A stretch of 64,000 bases of DNA, from IMG/VR virus record IMGVR_UViG_3300017917_004642, positions 1-64,000 of that record; one strand, 5' to 3'. The position numbers were made by a program, and so were the translations under genes. The first letter of the stretch is position 1; each line of letters opens with the position of its first letter. The DNA is from a virus. This document shows, piece after piece, positions 50,465 to 60,257 of this stretch. The notes under the pieces were generated by a model. It did no database searches and was not told the origin of the DNA. It worked only from the letters and a program-made list of their open reading frames with translations.

Positions 50465-53400
50465 ATGGCAAATCTTGGTTTAAGATTCTATAATAAACAA
50501 GGTGATCCCTTAAATCTTGAGTACGTCGGGCCAACAGCTTCTGCTCCGTTGGACACGTCGTTTACTTACAGAACTAATTCACAGAATACCACTCCTGGTC
50601 AGGGGTATATCTCTTTTTTGAATCTGTCAAGCAATCTGGTTTATATGAACCTGCTGGATGTAAGCGGGTTTGATCTAACCACTTGGTGTAATAGTGTAAA
50701 TAACTCTGTTGCAAATGGAGCAAACGTTACTATCGTTTATACTTTTGCTCCAGCACAAACACTTACCTGTGTCATCTCCGGAATAACTATATCTAGTGGG
50801 GTTGCAACACTTGCTATTAGTTCAGCAATTGGACCTGTTAGTATTTCGAACGATGTTGTAATGTACTGTCAGACGAAGTATCAAAATCTTCCTGGTGGAT
50901 ATTTTTCAGGTACGGTTTATTTCAATGAAGTGTCTGCTGGACTGTATGAAAACGATCAAATTTTTATTGTTCAAGAATTCGTAGATCCAGTTTCCAGTGC
51001 ACGCTTTTTAGGTTATCCCCACACCGGATCTACTGGTGGTACTGGTCCTACATCTTGGAGGACAAGGTGGGATAACAACACTTACGGAAATGTTGATGTT
51101 ACGGACATTATCTTTACGTATCAGATAGAGGAGAATGATCCTGAAATTGATGGTGATCCTGCAATCATTAATTATCAGAACATAGCAATTCCAGTAATAC
51201 AGAATAGCTCAGACTATGTACAGGGTGGATTTGTATATACTGCAGAATCACAAACTCCATCTAAAGCTCTTCAAATTAATGTTGCCTTAAATTCTTCTGG
51301 TGCTGCTGCAGAAATCTACGAGAGAAAATTAATCGTAGAGGATTTAACATCTGGAACACCTGAGAAAATTCTAGAACTTCAATTCTATGGTCAAATTATT
51401 GGAGAGGACGAAAGATTAAATGTACTAACTCAAAACCTGGGCAGGGCTTTCTATGGGACAGATTCTGTAATATTAAGGAATCATGATCCAAACGAGATAT
51501 TTCCAAATTACGTTGAGATAAACGAAAAGAGAAAAGAGCTTATGATAGCCGGGGAAGAGATATTCCCTTACATCGGAAGTTATAAAGGTCTAATTGGTGC
51601 TCTTAAGTTTTTTGGATATCAAGATCTGAGAATCAAAGAATATTGGCTAAATCTAAACTACAATAAATTAACATTACAGCCACTCCAGGAAAATCAGGCA
51701 TTCCTGGATAACTATCTAAATACTCCATTTCCAAATCAGCAGATTGCTGTCGCAGATGTTTTGGAAAATGAGAATTCTGGAAAGTATCGTTTAGAACAGA
51801 CATATGGTCCTAATTCCGATGGCGAGTATGTGCTAAACGTATCAAGCGAGAATACACTAGTTCCAAGCAGGACGTACAAGAAAACTGCTCTGTTTGGTCT
51901 ATATTACGATCTTGTTAACACGACAGATTCTGTAGACCCTTATGGATATCCAATTACACAGGAGACATTTGCGTTTACCCAAGAGGAAGTACTCCTTAAG
52001 CTGTTTGCTCTAAAGGAAAGACTTAAGCAAAGCTATCTACCGTTAAATGCAAGAATAGTCGACATCACGGGAGAAGGTGTTTATTTCAACGTTTATAATA
52101 CTAAAGAATGGACAGATTTTCTGGATCGAAGTGACGTAGAATCTGGAAACAATATCGAATTTATTGCAAACCCAGATTTTGGGTTTATCGAAGATCTAAG
52201 AGCATTTGGAATCAGGAACAATCCTCTCTCCATACAGGCTCCGATGAACTATTACGATGTTGTCGACGTCTATGTTAGCGTTGCTGGTCCATCAGGTGAT
52301 GCTTTCAGATTTGCAGGATCTACTGGTGATCTAGTTCAGAATTTTTCTGCAACAGGTGACAATCCAACAATCCAGCTATCCAGAGGAAAACAGTACAATT
52401 TTAACCTTGTTACTCCTGGATATGATCTGTATTTCACTACCCAACCAGGACTGAGTCAAATAGATCCTCTTGGTATAGAAAATAATGGTGCTTCTGCTGG
52501 AACTGTTGTATTAAACGTTAATCCACAGGAACAGGATCAGATCTATTATTATTCCACTGTAAACACTGCAAAGCTCAGTGGTAGTGCTGATGTGTTTGAT
52601 TCTCCTGTTTCTGATCTTGGTAATTTGATACAGCCCCTGTTCAACAACCAGCAATATACTGCTAGTCAAAATTCATCATTGGTAACTTCCATTTCAAATT
52701 TTTACAATCTGAAAGAGAATGGACTGATTAAAAATCTTGGTGATGGATTGCAGGACCCGGTTGCTTTTGTTGATCCAACAACGGGTGAGACATACGAAAA
52801 TCCAGTAGGAATGCCTATAGTTCTGGAACTTGTACTTGATAGATGGGTTTGGAATGACTTAGGTCAGAATTGGATTGCATTAGATCTTCCATCATTTACA
52901 AGCCAGCAAGCTGCACTTACGTGGGACACCATAGATTTTTCTGCATATAACGAAATAGAATGGATTATAGAGAAAAGTCAAAGTCAAACAGGGTCTGGGT
53001 ATTACTTTTCGACCAGAGGATTTGCTGTTGATTTCTATAAGCTAGCACATTTCCTCCCGTACACTGGAGATTATAACGTTACCTGTCTTCTATATGATTC
53101 TTTTAACTTTGTCAACAGAAAAATAGTTCAGACTGCAATTAAGGTTGCACCAAAGCAAATTACAATTGACGCCTGGACTAGATACAGAGAAAATGAAATC
53201 TACCTTTGGGATCAAACAATTAGAGGATGGGATGCTTACGAATCCATTTGGGAGTATCCAGCGGAAGGTAAAACATTTGACGATGTTTCAAAGCAAATAC
53301 CAAAAGAGATTTTAGATTTTGCTGTTTACGGCAACAATTCTCAAGAAGGACAAACTTTACAGGTTAGATCTGATATACAACCACAAGGAGCATCGGGTAA

Positions 53401-54544
53401 TATAGTTCTAAATCAGAACATATTGGATGTTACTAAAGCATATTCTCTTTTCGTTTCTGGAGCACAGTATGGAAATTTAATAGTGTTCACCAGTCAACCT
53501 CATGGATTTACATCAGGATCTCAGGTTTATCTAGAAGGCATGATGCCAGAAATAAATAAATCGTGGGAAATAACAGTTCCAAGCGGATCTACAGGATACT
53601 CGTTCGAGGTTCCTTATGTGCTTGGCCTCACAGCTGGTGTTGGTGCAACTTCTGGCATTGGGTCAATTGCTGGAGCAACAGCTTATTACATAATCCCAAG
53701 TTATTATCCAACACAAACTGTTACTGGAGGTGGAAGCATTAGTGTCAGTGTCAATGGGAGAGTAATCGGTGCAACAAGTTCGGGTTCAAATTTACAGGCC
53801 ACTGTCAATTCGATTATCCAAGAGATAAACTCTGTAAAAACACAACCTGATTATTTTGCACAAACTTATGTTCCCAATCAATTTCCGGTCTCTCTAAATA
53901 TCTCAGCAGATACTAGCACAGGGAATATTGGTAACGGTAACACATTAACTGCTACTGTAACAGGATCTTTAGAAATCGTCAGTATAGACACAGCTTTAAG
54001 TGGAGGAGTAACAGGATCAAATTCTTACCTAGATTGGAATCCTGTAACCGGAGGCTTGCCTGTTGAATCTTTGAAATATTTTGGAACTAAAAATCTAACG
54101 TGGAATACTTTCAATGAATCCCTTTGGGATGAGGCGTATGCTCATGGATGGTACGACTTTGAGTATGAAAGCGGATGGCTAGGAGGGTTTGAAATACACA
54201 GTTCTAAGGTTGGTGACAATATTAAAGTTAGCACAGGAAACGAAACGTATCCATTCCCTGTGGGTGTAACGTTTGCTGCAACTGGAGGAATCACCGGACC
54301 ATCCGGTTATATCACACTAGGTGCTGTAGCCGAACAACTTAACAATTCTTCGGACACACATATTACCAATTTTTATTATCGGGTTGTACCATCTAACGCT
54401 ACAGCTCTGTTGACTACAAACGGTCCGGTTTCACCGATCTTTAGCTCTTTCCCAGCAACAGGTGGTTCCGCTTCGGTTCCAGCTACTGTGCCAGGATCAC
54501 CACCAGTTCTAACTGTTTCTTTCACCTATGCTACAGGACCATAA
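50465..54544 (+). CDS. Very large baseplate wedge or tail-arm protein
   Basis: 1359 residues from the ATG at 50465; an earlier in-frame start at 50393 lies inside the preceding gene. The N-terminal region has Ig-like strand-rich domains. About 350-560 is a more conserved-looking part with IFPYIGSYKGLIGALKFFGY, KEYWLNLNYNKL and EEVLLKLFALKERLKQSYL. Scattered TG-rich motifs (TGSTGGTGPTS) are shared with the following fibre-like genes. By order (after gp25- and gp6-like) it could take the role of T4 gp7, but I see no direct similarity. Confidence 0.65.
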   Translation: MANLGLRFYNKQGDPLNLEYVGPTASAPLDTSFTYRTNSQNTTPGQGYISFLNLSSNLVYMNLLDVSGFDLTTWCNSVNNSVANGANVTIVYTFAPAQTLTCVISGITISSGVATLAISSAIGPVSISNDVVMYCQTKYQNLPGGYFSGTVYFNEVSAGLYENDQIFIVQEFVDPVSSARFLGYPHTGSTGGTGPTSWRTRWDNNTYGNVDVTDIIFTYQIEENDPEIDGDPAIINYQNIAIPVIQNSSDYVQGGFVYTAESQTPSKALQINVALNSSGAAAEIYERKLIVEDLTSGTPEKILELQFYGQIIGEDERLNVLTQNLGRAFYGTDSVILRNHDPNEIFPNYVEINEKRKELMIAGEEIFPYIGSYKGLIGALKFFGYQDLRIKEYWLNLNYNKLTLQPLQENQAFLDNYLNTPFPNQQIAVADVLENENSGKYRLEQTYGPNSDGEYVLNVSSENTLVPSRTYKKTALFGLYYDLVNTTDSVDPYGYPITQETFAFTQEEVLLKLFALKERLKQSYLPLNARIVDITGEGVYFNVYNTKEWTDFLDRSDVESGNNIEFIANPDFGFIEDLRAFGIRNNPLSIQAPMNYYDVVDVYVSVAGPSGDAFRFAGSTGDLVQNFSATGDNPTIQLSRGKQYNFNLVTPGYDLYFTTQPGLSQIDPLGIENNGASAGTVVLNVNPQEQDQIYYYSTVNTAKLSGSADVFDSPVSDLGNLIQPLFNNQQYTASQNSSLVTSISNFYNLKENGLIKNLGDGLQDPVAFVDPTTGETYENPVGMPIVLELVLDRWVWNDLGQNWIALDLPSFTSQQAALTWDTIDFSAYNEIEWIIEKSQSQTGSGYYFSTRGFAVDFYKLAHFLPYTGDYNVTCLLYDSFNFVNRKIVQTAIKVAPKQITIDAWTRYRENEIYLWDQTIRGWDAYESIWEYPAEGKTFDDVSKQIPKEILDFAVYGNNSQEGQTLQVRSDIQPQGASGNIVLNQNILDVTKAYSLFVSGAQYGNLIVFTSQPHGFTSGSQVYLEGMMPEINKSWEITVPSGSTGYSFEVPYVLGLTAGVGATSGIGSIAGATAYYIIPSYYPTQTVTGGGSISVSVNGRVIGATSSGSNLQATVNSIIQEINSVKTQPDYFAQTYVPNQFPVSLNISADTSTGNIGNGNTLTATVTGSLEIVSIDTALSGGVTGSNSYLDWNPVTGGLPVESLKYFGTKNLTWNTFNESLWDEAYAHGWYDFEYESGWLGGFEIHSSKVGDNIKVSTGNETYPFPVGVTFAATGGITGPSGYITLGAVAEQLNNSSDTHITNFYYRVVPSNATALLTTNGPVSPIFSSFPATGGSASVPATVPGSPPVLTVSFTYATGP

Positions 54545-54557
54545 GTTATAAAAAATC

Positions 54558-56177
54558 ATGGCAGAACAAATTCAAATATTTCAAACTCAGGCAGTAAATT
54601 TTACTGATACGTCAAGTGGTGGGCAACCGCCTTTAAGCAGATTGTGGTCTTTCCAGGGAGGATCAATTTCTTCCGCCACCGGAGCAACAGCCACTGTTTA
54701 TTATTCGAACCCGGGATTATACAATGTGAGTCTTACTGTTACTGATAGCTTAGATACTAGCAAGATTCTCACAAAAACAAACCTGGTAAACGTATCTCCT
54801 GCTTACGTAACTTCAGATTTTACCGGAACACCAACGTCAAGTGTTTTAATGAGCACTCCGATAAATTTTGTCGATGTCTCTACTGGACAGCCACAGGCAC
54901 CAGATACTTGGTCTTGGAATATAGCTGGTGTTACCTCTACATCGCAGAACTTTTCGTTTAGTGGTTTTAACGACTGGTTTTCAATTGGTGGTGTTTCTGG
55001 TGATTCACCAGGACATGTTATTTCTGTCAATGCTCAGCTTACTGCATCAAGAGGTGGACTTTCAGATGTTAATGTTAAAAGCTTTCCTGTAACTAAAATT
55101 GGACCAGCAGAGACTAATTGGATTAATTCTGGTGGATCGACAGGAGCTTGGGTAATAGATTCATCATTCTCGTTCGAGATGAATGGTTTGGTACCACTAA
55201 ATACATCAGACATTTCGTATCCTGGTACTGATATTATCTATAATCTTGGACTGTCTGGGGGTTCACAGAATATCGATAAGTTCCATACAACCACTGAAGA
55301 TGCTACTCTTACATACACGGGCGGTATATTACCTTCAAATACCGGGATTTGCGAATCGCCAGGCTATATTATCATCGAGGATTCTCTATATGCAAGCGGA
55401 TTTCCGTCTATAGAATATGGTCAATTTATTTCACCCGCATTGGTTAATAACCTGTACTTTACTTCACAACAATTGGATTCAGCCTACAATGGTAACTATA
55501 TTGTCGGATATAGCTATTCTCAAGCATTAATCGAGGATTGTGTTAACTCTAGATACCCACAAACCAATTCTGGTCAAGCTCCATCTCTAAACAAAGTGTT
55601 TCCGTTTAACGAAGCATTTGGAACTGATGAATATCCGGTAGTACCTTCACAAACATATTATTACCAAACTTCTGGTACTACTGGAACATATCAAATAATA
55701 ATCGATGTTGATTTTTTTGGCGGAACCGCTGCTAGCGCAACAGTAAACTTCACTGCTAACTCTGGTCTTGGAAACGAACCCGGAGGTGGCTTACAAGGTT
55801 TTTATTATGTGATGCAGGACATTGGGCCAAATCTTGGTGTTGCAACACAAATCAATAATGCAATTGCTTCATCTAGCATTCCTGGAGGAACTTCTTCGAT
55901 TGAAGCTTACGCAAGCCCGATTTATAATACAAAAACAGGAGGATTAACTGGCGATTATTACGGGTTGTCTTTGCAGTTTAAAAACGTAAACATACAAACC
56001 GTTACAATCACTGACAATTCAGATTTATTGAATCCTTTAGCATTAACATTTCCTTTTTCACTTTCAAATTCAAACCCAGCACCTGCAACATGTACTGGAA
56101 TAATCGGTACCATGGATTTGAGCTCATATACACCGGGATTTGGAACACGATTAGATTATGGAGGTTCAATCTACTAA
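54558..56177 (+). CDS. PKD-domain tail protein
   Basis: 539 residues. The N-terminal part (about 10-80) is a PKD/Ig-like domain: VNFTDTSSGGQPPLSRLWSF, then YSNPGLYNVSLTVTDS. A second, less regular PKD-like unit follows (INFVDVSTGQPQAPDTWSW, about 98-116). PKD domains are common in phage adhesins and bind surface polysaccharide or act as spacers. It probably belongs to a receptor-binding or tail-fibre structure. Confidence 0.77.
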   Translation: MAEQIQIFQTQAVNFTDTSSGGQPPLSRLWSFQGGSISSATGATATVYYSNPGLYNVSLTVTDSLDTSKILTKTNLVNVSPAYVTSDFTGTPTSSVLMSTPINFVDVSTGQPQAPDTWSWNIAGVTSTSQNFSFSGFNDWFSIGGVSGDSPGHVISVNAQLTASRGGLSDVNVKSFPVTKIGPAETNWINSGGSTGAWVIDSSFSFEMNGLVPLNTSDISYPGTDIIYNLGLSGGSQNIDKFHTTTEDATLTYTGGILPSNTGICESPGYIIIEDSLYASGFPSIEYGQFISPALVNNLYFTSQQLDSAYNGNYIVGYSYSQALIEDCVNSRYPQTNSGQAPSLNKVFPFNEAFGTDEYPVVPSQTYYYQTSGTTGTYQIIIDVDFFGGTAASATVNFTANSGLGNEPGGGLQGFYYVMQDIGPNLGVATQINNAIASSSIPGGTSSIEAYASPIYNTKTGGLTGDYYGLSLQFKNVNIQTVTITDNSDLLNPLALTFPFSLSNSNPAPATCTGIIGTMDLSSYTPGFGTRLDYGGSIY

Positions 56178-56190
56178 GATAAATACATAA

Positions 56191-59100
56191 ATGGCAAACT
56201 CGTTACTTTACATAAATCAAGGTGCACTAGATTCGTCAGAAAACGTTTGGTGTGTCGGAAGAGACCTTACTGTTTACGATGGTCAATCTTGGACATACTT
56301 CAATTACCTCAATTCGATAGTACCAAACAATAGCCCTTATTTTTTGGATACCAGATCAATCTCGATTGATTCTGATGATACAAAGTGGATTGGTTGTGCT
56401 GTATCAAGTGGTTTGTCACAGGATCTAATCTTTTATGCAGAAGGACCTCAAGCTGCAACAGGTTCATCCTGGACTATTAACGATTTTAATCTTTCTGGTG
56501 CAAACTGGGAGGTTCCAACAATTTATGCTAGTCCTTATGGAGACGAGATTCTTGCTTTCATTTCGCCACTAAACGGAGGTGGAGGAACAGGAGCTACTGG
56601 AAACGTGGGTGTCACCGGGGGTTATCTTTGGTCATACAATAAGATAAGTTCAGAGTGGAAAGAAGTATCTCCTGGTTATGTTTGGCCACACATTTATGAA
56701 ATCAAGGCCAAGGGAAAGGATGGAATAAATTGGGATTACTATCTAGCTACTACAGATGGTGTACAGATAATTCCAAATGGAATTCTTGATACCTCAGTTT
56801 TGCAGGACGGAAGTAAATTTATACCAAATCTCAAAAAAATAAACGGGTACAATTCAAGTCTGAATTCCAATACAGTTTATTCCATAAGCTTTGACGAGAA
56901 TGGTCACTATTGGCTGGGAACTGAAGCTGGTCTAACTTATTGGGATGGATCCAAATATTATAATTGGGTAACACCGGGTTCTGAATCTGTTCAATCTGTT
57001 GTTGCAAGGCCTAACGGTCACGTTTTTTTCAGCGAAGGAAATCCGTTTGAAACACCGTCAGGAACAAATGGTTTCTATCATTTCAATGGTGATACATTTA
57101 CTAATTACAATACCTCAAATTCCACACTGCCGGACGATTTAGTTATCTCTATTCTATTAGTCCCTGAAAAGACTTCCAAAGGATCGCTAACGCTCTATCC
57201 CAACGATCTTTGGATAGTTGCTGGAAATTATGTAGTTCTTTTTGATTATGTCATACCACACGTCTATGGATCTTCCAAGTATGAAGGTACGACAGGCTGG
57301 AATTTTATTGACTACACACCAAATGCAACAGGTGCAACAACGGATGCAGCGAATCTACCAAAAACTGAAAGGTTCAACTGGGTTTATCCTTCTTGGCAGG
57401 GATATGAAAATTTTGAGCTTTCTAACAATCATCCTGGTATGGACCCAAGAAATCTATTTCTTGATACCGATTTCAAAGCTATTGCTGATGGGAGAGCGGG
57501 AAATCAAGATTACTGGAACTGGGGACAAGTCATTCCTTACGAACAACAGGTAGAAGCTGGGTTGATCCCTGATTACACCTGGATTAACGGAATAACAGGG
57601 GCAAGTCAGATTACGATATCTTCTGTTTCTAGATACAAGAATTTAAATGTTCTATCTGGATACAGTAACAACCCGTACACAAACTTTGGCCCATCTAGTA
57701 ACACAGAGAATGAATTCATAGTTGCCAATCCTAATCCTACAAACGGCACATCAGGAACACAGAATTTTGGATTTGTAACATTCTATAGCGACGGAGGGCA
57801 GGTACAGGGGACTATTCCTTTTAGAGGCTATAACACTAGGGTTTTAAGTGCAAAACCATCATATGACAATTCTTCACTCGTAGTTTTGGGTTCTTATTCA
57901 GGATATGTTGAAGGCGGTAAGTTTGTGTGGGGATCTGAGTATCCTACTGCTGCCAATATGACAGTAACTGGAACAACAGGTCCAATTGGTGGACCAATTG
58001 GATTTTCTAATATTGCTACTCCTGGAATTACCGCAAGTTTTGATTACCCATGGATATTAAACGGAGCGACAGGAGCGACCTCTGGTGTCTATATCCCACA
58101 GCCTTCGGTCTTAACTTCTACTATTGGGTATTTCCTAGCAGAAGTTGATTTTGAAATTGGCGACGAAACAAGTTATGGCGGGATAGATTTTTCAACAGAA
58201 ACAACATCTTCCAAATTTTGTCTTAAGAATTTTAGAACCTTCCCTGGCGCAAACTCAAGTTATGACCCAGCAATACACCCTGCAGGAACATTACCAACGC
58301 AGATTGGAAATTCGGATCTGTCTATAAGTCAAAATTCAATTAGATTTACTGGTAATATAACCGGTGGAATATCAACACTAAAAAATGATTATGAAAATAC
58401 AAACGACCTACCAAACTCTCCTGAATTTATTTTCTCATCCTTTAGCAATTCCTCTTATGTTTCAAGTGGATTCGTTATTGATGTTAGCCCTGATTTTTTC
58501 TTAAAGAATGGATCTTCTGTTGGTATGACCGGTAACGGCTCATTAGATACCATCGCATCACTTCCAAACGGTCAAACTTTTTTACTAACCGGAACTTCAA
58601 CAGATAACTTAAGCTACGAAAATCTCAATGTTCCACATTCATCAGGCGGAGCCATGTATCCCTGGTTTGTTCTATCTGATGAAAACAACCGGGGTATCAC
58701 TGGTTCATTCTTTAAAAATAGCTCAAGCGGTGATGCAAACTACCAGTCGTGGAACAATACAGTAACATCCTTTTCTAGCACTAGCAATTTCTATAGTGCG
58801 ATGATTTACACAGGAAACGGATCCATTGAAAGCTATAATGGATCTTCTCTGACTGTTGGAGGTGCATCTGGAGCAGTAAATTCTGCAATCGTCTCTATTA
58901 CACCAGGTGGAAAAGTAAGTCTAGCATCAAGCTACGAAATACTACCTTCTGATTACGAGTTTGCGTATAATGCAACAATAAGTTCTGTACAAGGTGTTAG
59001 AGCAAATGATTCATACTATTTAGCAGTAAATTATCAACACAATCCTGGTGTTACTGGAAACGGAAATATCATAATTAAAAGATCAGTGAGTGGAACTCAC

Positions 59101-59835
59101 GTTGATGATTTCTCAACCTTCCCTATTGATCCAAACAGTGGTACACAAAGTCCATTAAAATTAAGTGTTGATGCAGATCTAAATGTATTCGTTGCTGGTG
59201 GAAATTCTGGAATAACCGGTCCTACAGGTCTTCCTTACCCTGCTGGAAATCTTTCCTTTGTTTCACTGCTTGAAAGTTTTAAACCACCAGTTGGTGTTGA
59301 TATGGGTGATATCATATCTAGAGCGGGATCTGGTGCATGGACTTGGGTAGATGTTCATAATTCAGATTCAGATCTGAATGTACCTATGCTCTCGACAGTT
59401 TTCTTTAGCAACTACAATTCACAAATTTTTGGTAAAAATTCAAATCGATGGGTGTTAACCGATGCAAGATTGGGTGAAGTAATACTGGATGTCAAACAAA
59501 TCCCATATTTCATATACACGTTTGTTAAGTCCGGATACTACTCAATACAGAACACAGTGGAAGATGCTGCAGGCAACGTTTACGAGATTGCTAAACCAGC
59601 TTTCATAAAAGTTGTCAATCAATCAATTGCAAGAGCAGATGACCCAAATCCATTCTTGGTAAATTCAGCAGATTACGGGTATGTACAAGAAAAAAGAGGA
59701 TTTGAAAACGAAGCTGAAAAACTGGACAAAGACATGCTTGAGCAGCAGATTGAGATTAGACTTAAAAACATTCCTCCTTTTGGATCTGGATTAATTATCA
59801 AAGACGATCCAGATGCGACATTTAGAGGCGATTAA
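56191..59835 (+). CDS. Propeller-repeat tail fibre/adhesin
   Basis: 1214 residues. The N-terminal part has two-component-regulator-type propeller repeats (NVWCVGRDLTVYDGQSWTYF, HYWLGTEAGLTYWDGSKYYN), suggesting a beta-propeller. The long middle is Ser/Gly/Thr-rich and strand-like, with TGATG-type motifs. Near the end there is a PKD-like strand segment (SGYYSIQNTVEDAAGNVYEI) and a charged C-terminal helix. Probably a host-recognition fibre. Its stop overlaps the stop of the minus-strand phoH C-part gene. Confidence 0.72.
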   Translation: MANSLLYINQGALDSSENVWCVGRDLTVYDGQSWTYFNYLNSIVPNNSPYFLDTRSISIDSDDTKWIGCAVSSGLSQDLIFYAEGPQAATGSSWTINDFNLSGANWEVPTIYASPYGDEILAFISPLNGGGGTGATGNVGVTGGYLWSYNKISSEWKEVSPGYVWPHIYEIKAKGKDGINWDYYLATTDGVQIIPNGILDTSVLQDGSKFIPNLKKINGYNSSLNSNTVYSISFDENGHYWLGTEAGLTYWDGSKYYNWVTPGSESVQSVVARPNGHVFFSEGNPFETPSGTNGFYHFNGDTFTNYNTSNSTLPDDLVISILLVPEKTSKGSLTLYPNDLWIVAGNYVVLFDYVIPHVYGSSKYEGTTGWNFIDYTPNATGATTDAANLPKTERFNWVYPSWQGYENFELSNNHPGMDPRNLFLDTDFKAIADGRAGNQDYWNWGQVIPYEQQVEAGLIPDYTWINGITGASQITISSVSRYKNLNVLSGYSNNPYTNFGPSSNTENEFIVANPNPTNGTSGTQNFGFVTFYSDGGQVQGTIPFRGYNTRVLSAKPSYDNSSLVVLGSYSGYVEGGKFVWGSEYPTAANMTVTGTTGPIGGPIGFSNIATPGITASFDYPWILNGATGATSGVYIPQPSVLTSTIGYFLAEVDFEIGDETSYGGIDFSTETTSSKFCLKNFRTFPGANSSYDPAIHPAGTLPTQIGNSDLSISQNSIRFTGNITGGISTLKNDYENTNDLPNSPEFIFSSFSNSSYVSSGFVIDVSPDFFLKNGSSVGMTGNGSLDTIASLPNGQTFLLTGTSTDNLSYENLNVPHSSGGAMYPWFVLSDENNRGITGSFFKNSSSGDANYQSWNNTVTSFSSTSNFYSAMIYTGNGSIESYNGSSLTVGGASGAVNSAIVSITPGGKVSLASSYEILPSDYEFAYNATISSVQGVRANDSYYLAVNYQHNPGVTGNGNIIIKRSVSGTHVDDFSTFPIDPNSGTQSPLKLSVDADLNVFVAGGNSGITGPTGLPYPAGNLSFVSLLESFKPPVGVDMGDIISRAGSGAWTWVDVHNSDSDLNVPMLSTVFFSNYNSQIFGKNSNRWVLTDARLGEVILDVKQIPYFIYTFVKSGYYSIQNTVEDAAGNVYEIAKPAFIKVVNQSIARADDPNPFLVNSADYGYVQEKRGFENEAEKLDKDMLEQQIEIRLKNIPPFGSGLIIKDDPDATFRGD

Positions 59836-60257
59836 TTTTTTGGTTTAGCATTTCCAGTACCGCCCTGTGCTTTACTGTGCTTCCATTCCTCATATCTTTT
59901 TACGATTTCTTTCAGAATTTTAGATCTGACGATATCTTCTTCACCGAATTGAAATTCTCCAATGTTTTTAACCCCTCTTACAAGTTCCATAAAGAAAGGT
60001 AAAGCAACCTTCTCATAAGAAATGTCGTGCTGGGTTACATCTCCCGCAATCACCATCTTTGAATTTTTACCCAACCGAGAAGTGTAAAGCATTAACTGTT
60101 TCATATCACAATTCTGAGATTCGTCAAGAATCATAATGCAATTTTTACTTAATAGACCATGTGTGGCAAAGTAATTGTGATTATCTTTTACGTTTACGGA
60201 AAAGAATGGTACATTTTCATACTCACTCTCAATCCTAGTTATTTTTTTTACTCTCAT
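59832..60257 (-). CDS. phoH: C-intein half fused to PhoH C-part
   Basis: 141 residues. Residues 1-39 are a C-terminal intein half: VPFFSVNVKDNHNYFATHG (16-34, block F) and LLSKN (35-39, block G), followed by Cys40 as the +1 residue. The penultimate residue is Lys38 rather than the usual His. Residues 40-141 are the PhoH C-extein: CIMILDESQNC with Walker B (IMILDES), then SKMVIAGDVTQHDI and a C-terminal helix. The ATG overlaps the endonuclease stop (ATGA), so it is the third gene of the operon. Spliced to the N-part it would complete a 235-residue PhoH-like ATPase. Confidence 0.9.
   Translation of the reverse strand: MRVKKITRIESEYENVPFFSVNVKDNHNYFATHGLLSKNCIMILDESQNCDMKQLMLYTSRLGKNSKMVIAGDVTQHDISYEKVALPFFMELVRGVKNIGEFQFGEEDIVRSKILKEIVKRYEEWKHSKAQGGTGNAKPKN
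60141..60257 (-). other. C-terminal split-intein segment
   Basis: Codons 1-39 of the preceding entry. It carries intein blocks F and G and ends in Asn39, whose codon (60141-60143) is directly before the Cys40 codon (60138-60140). The length is typical of C-halves of naturally split inteins. Confidence 0.87.
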
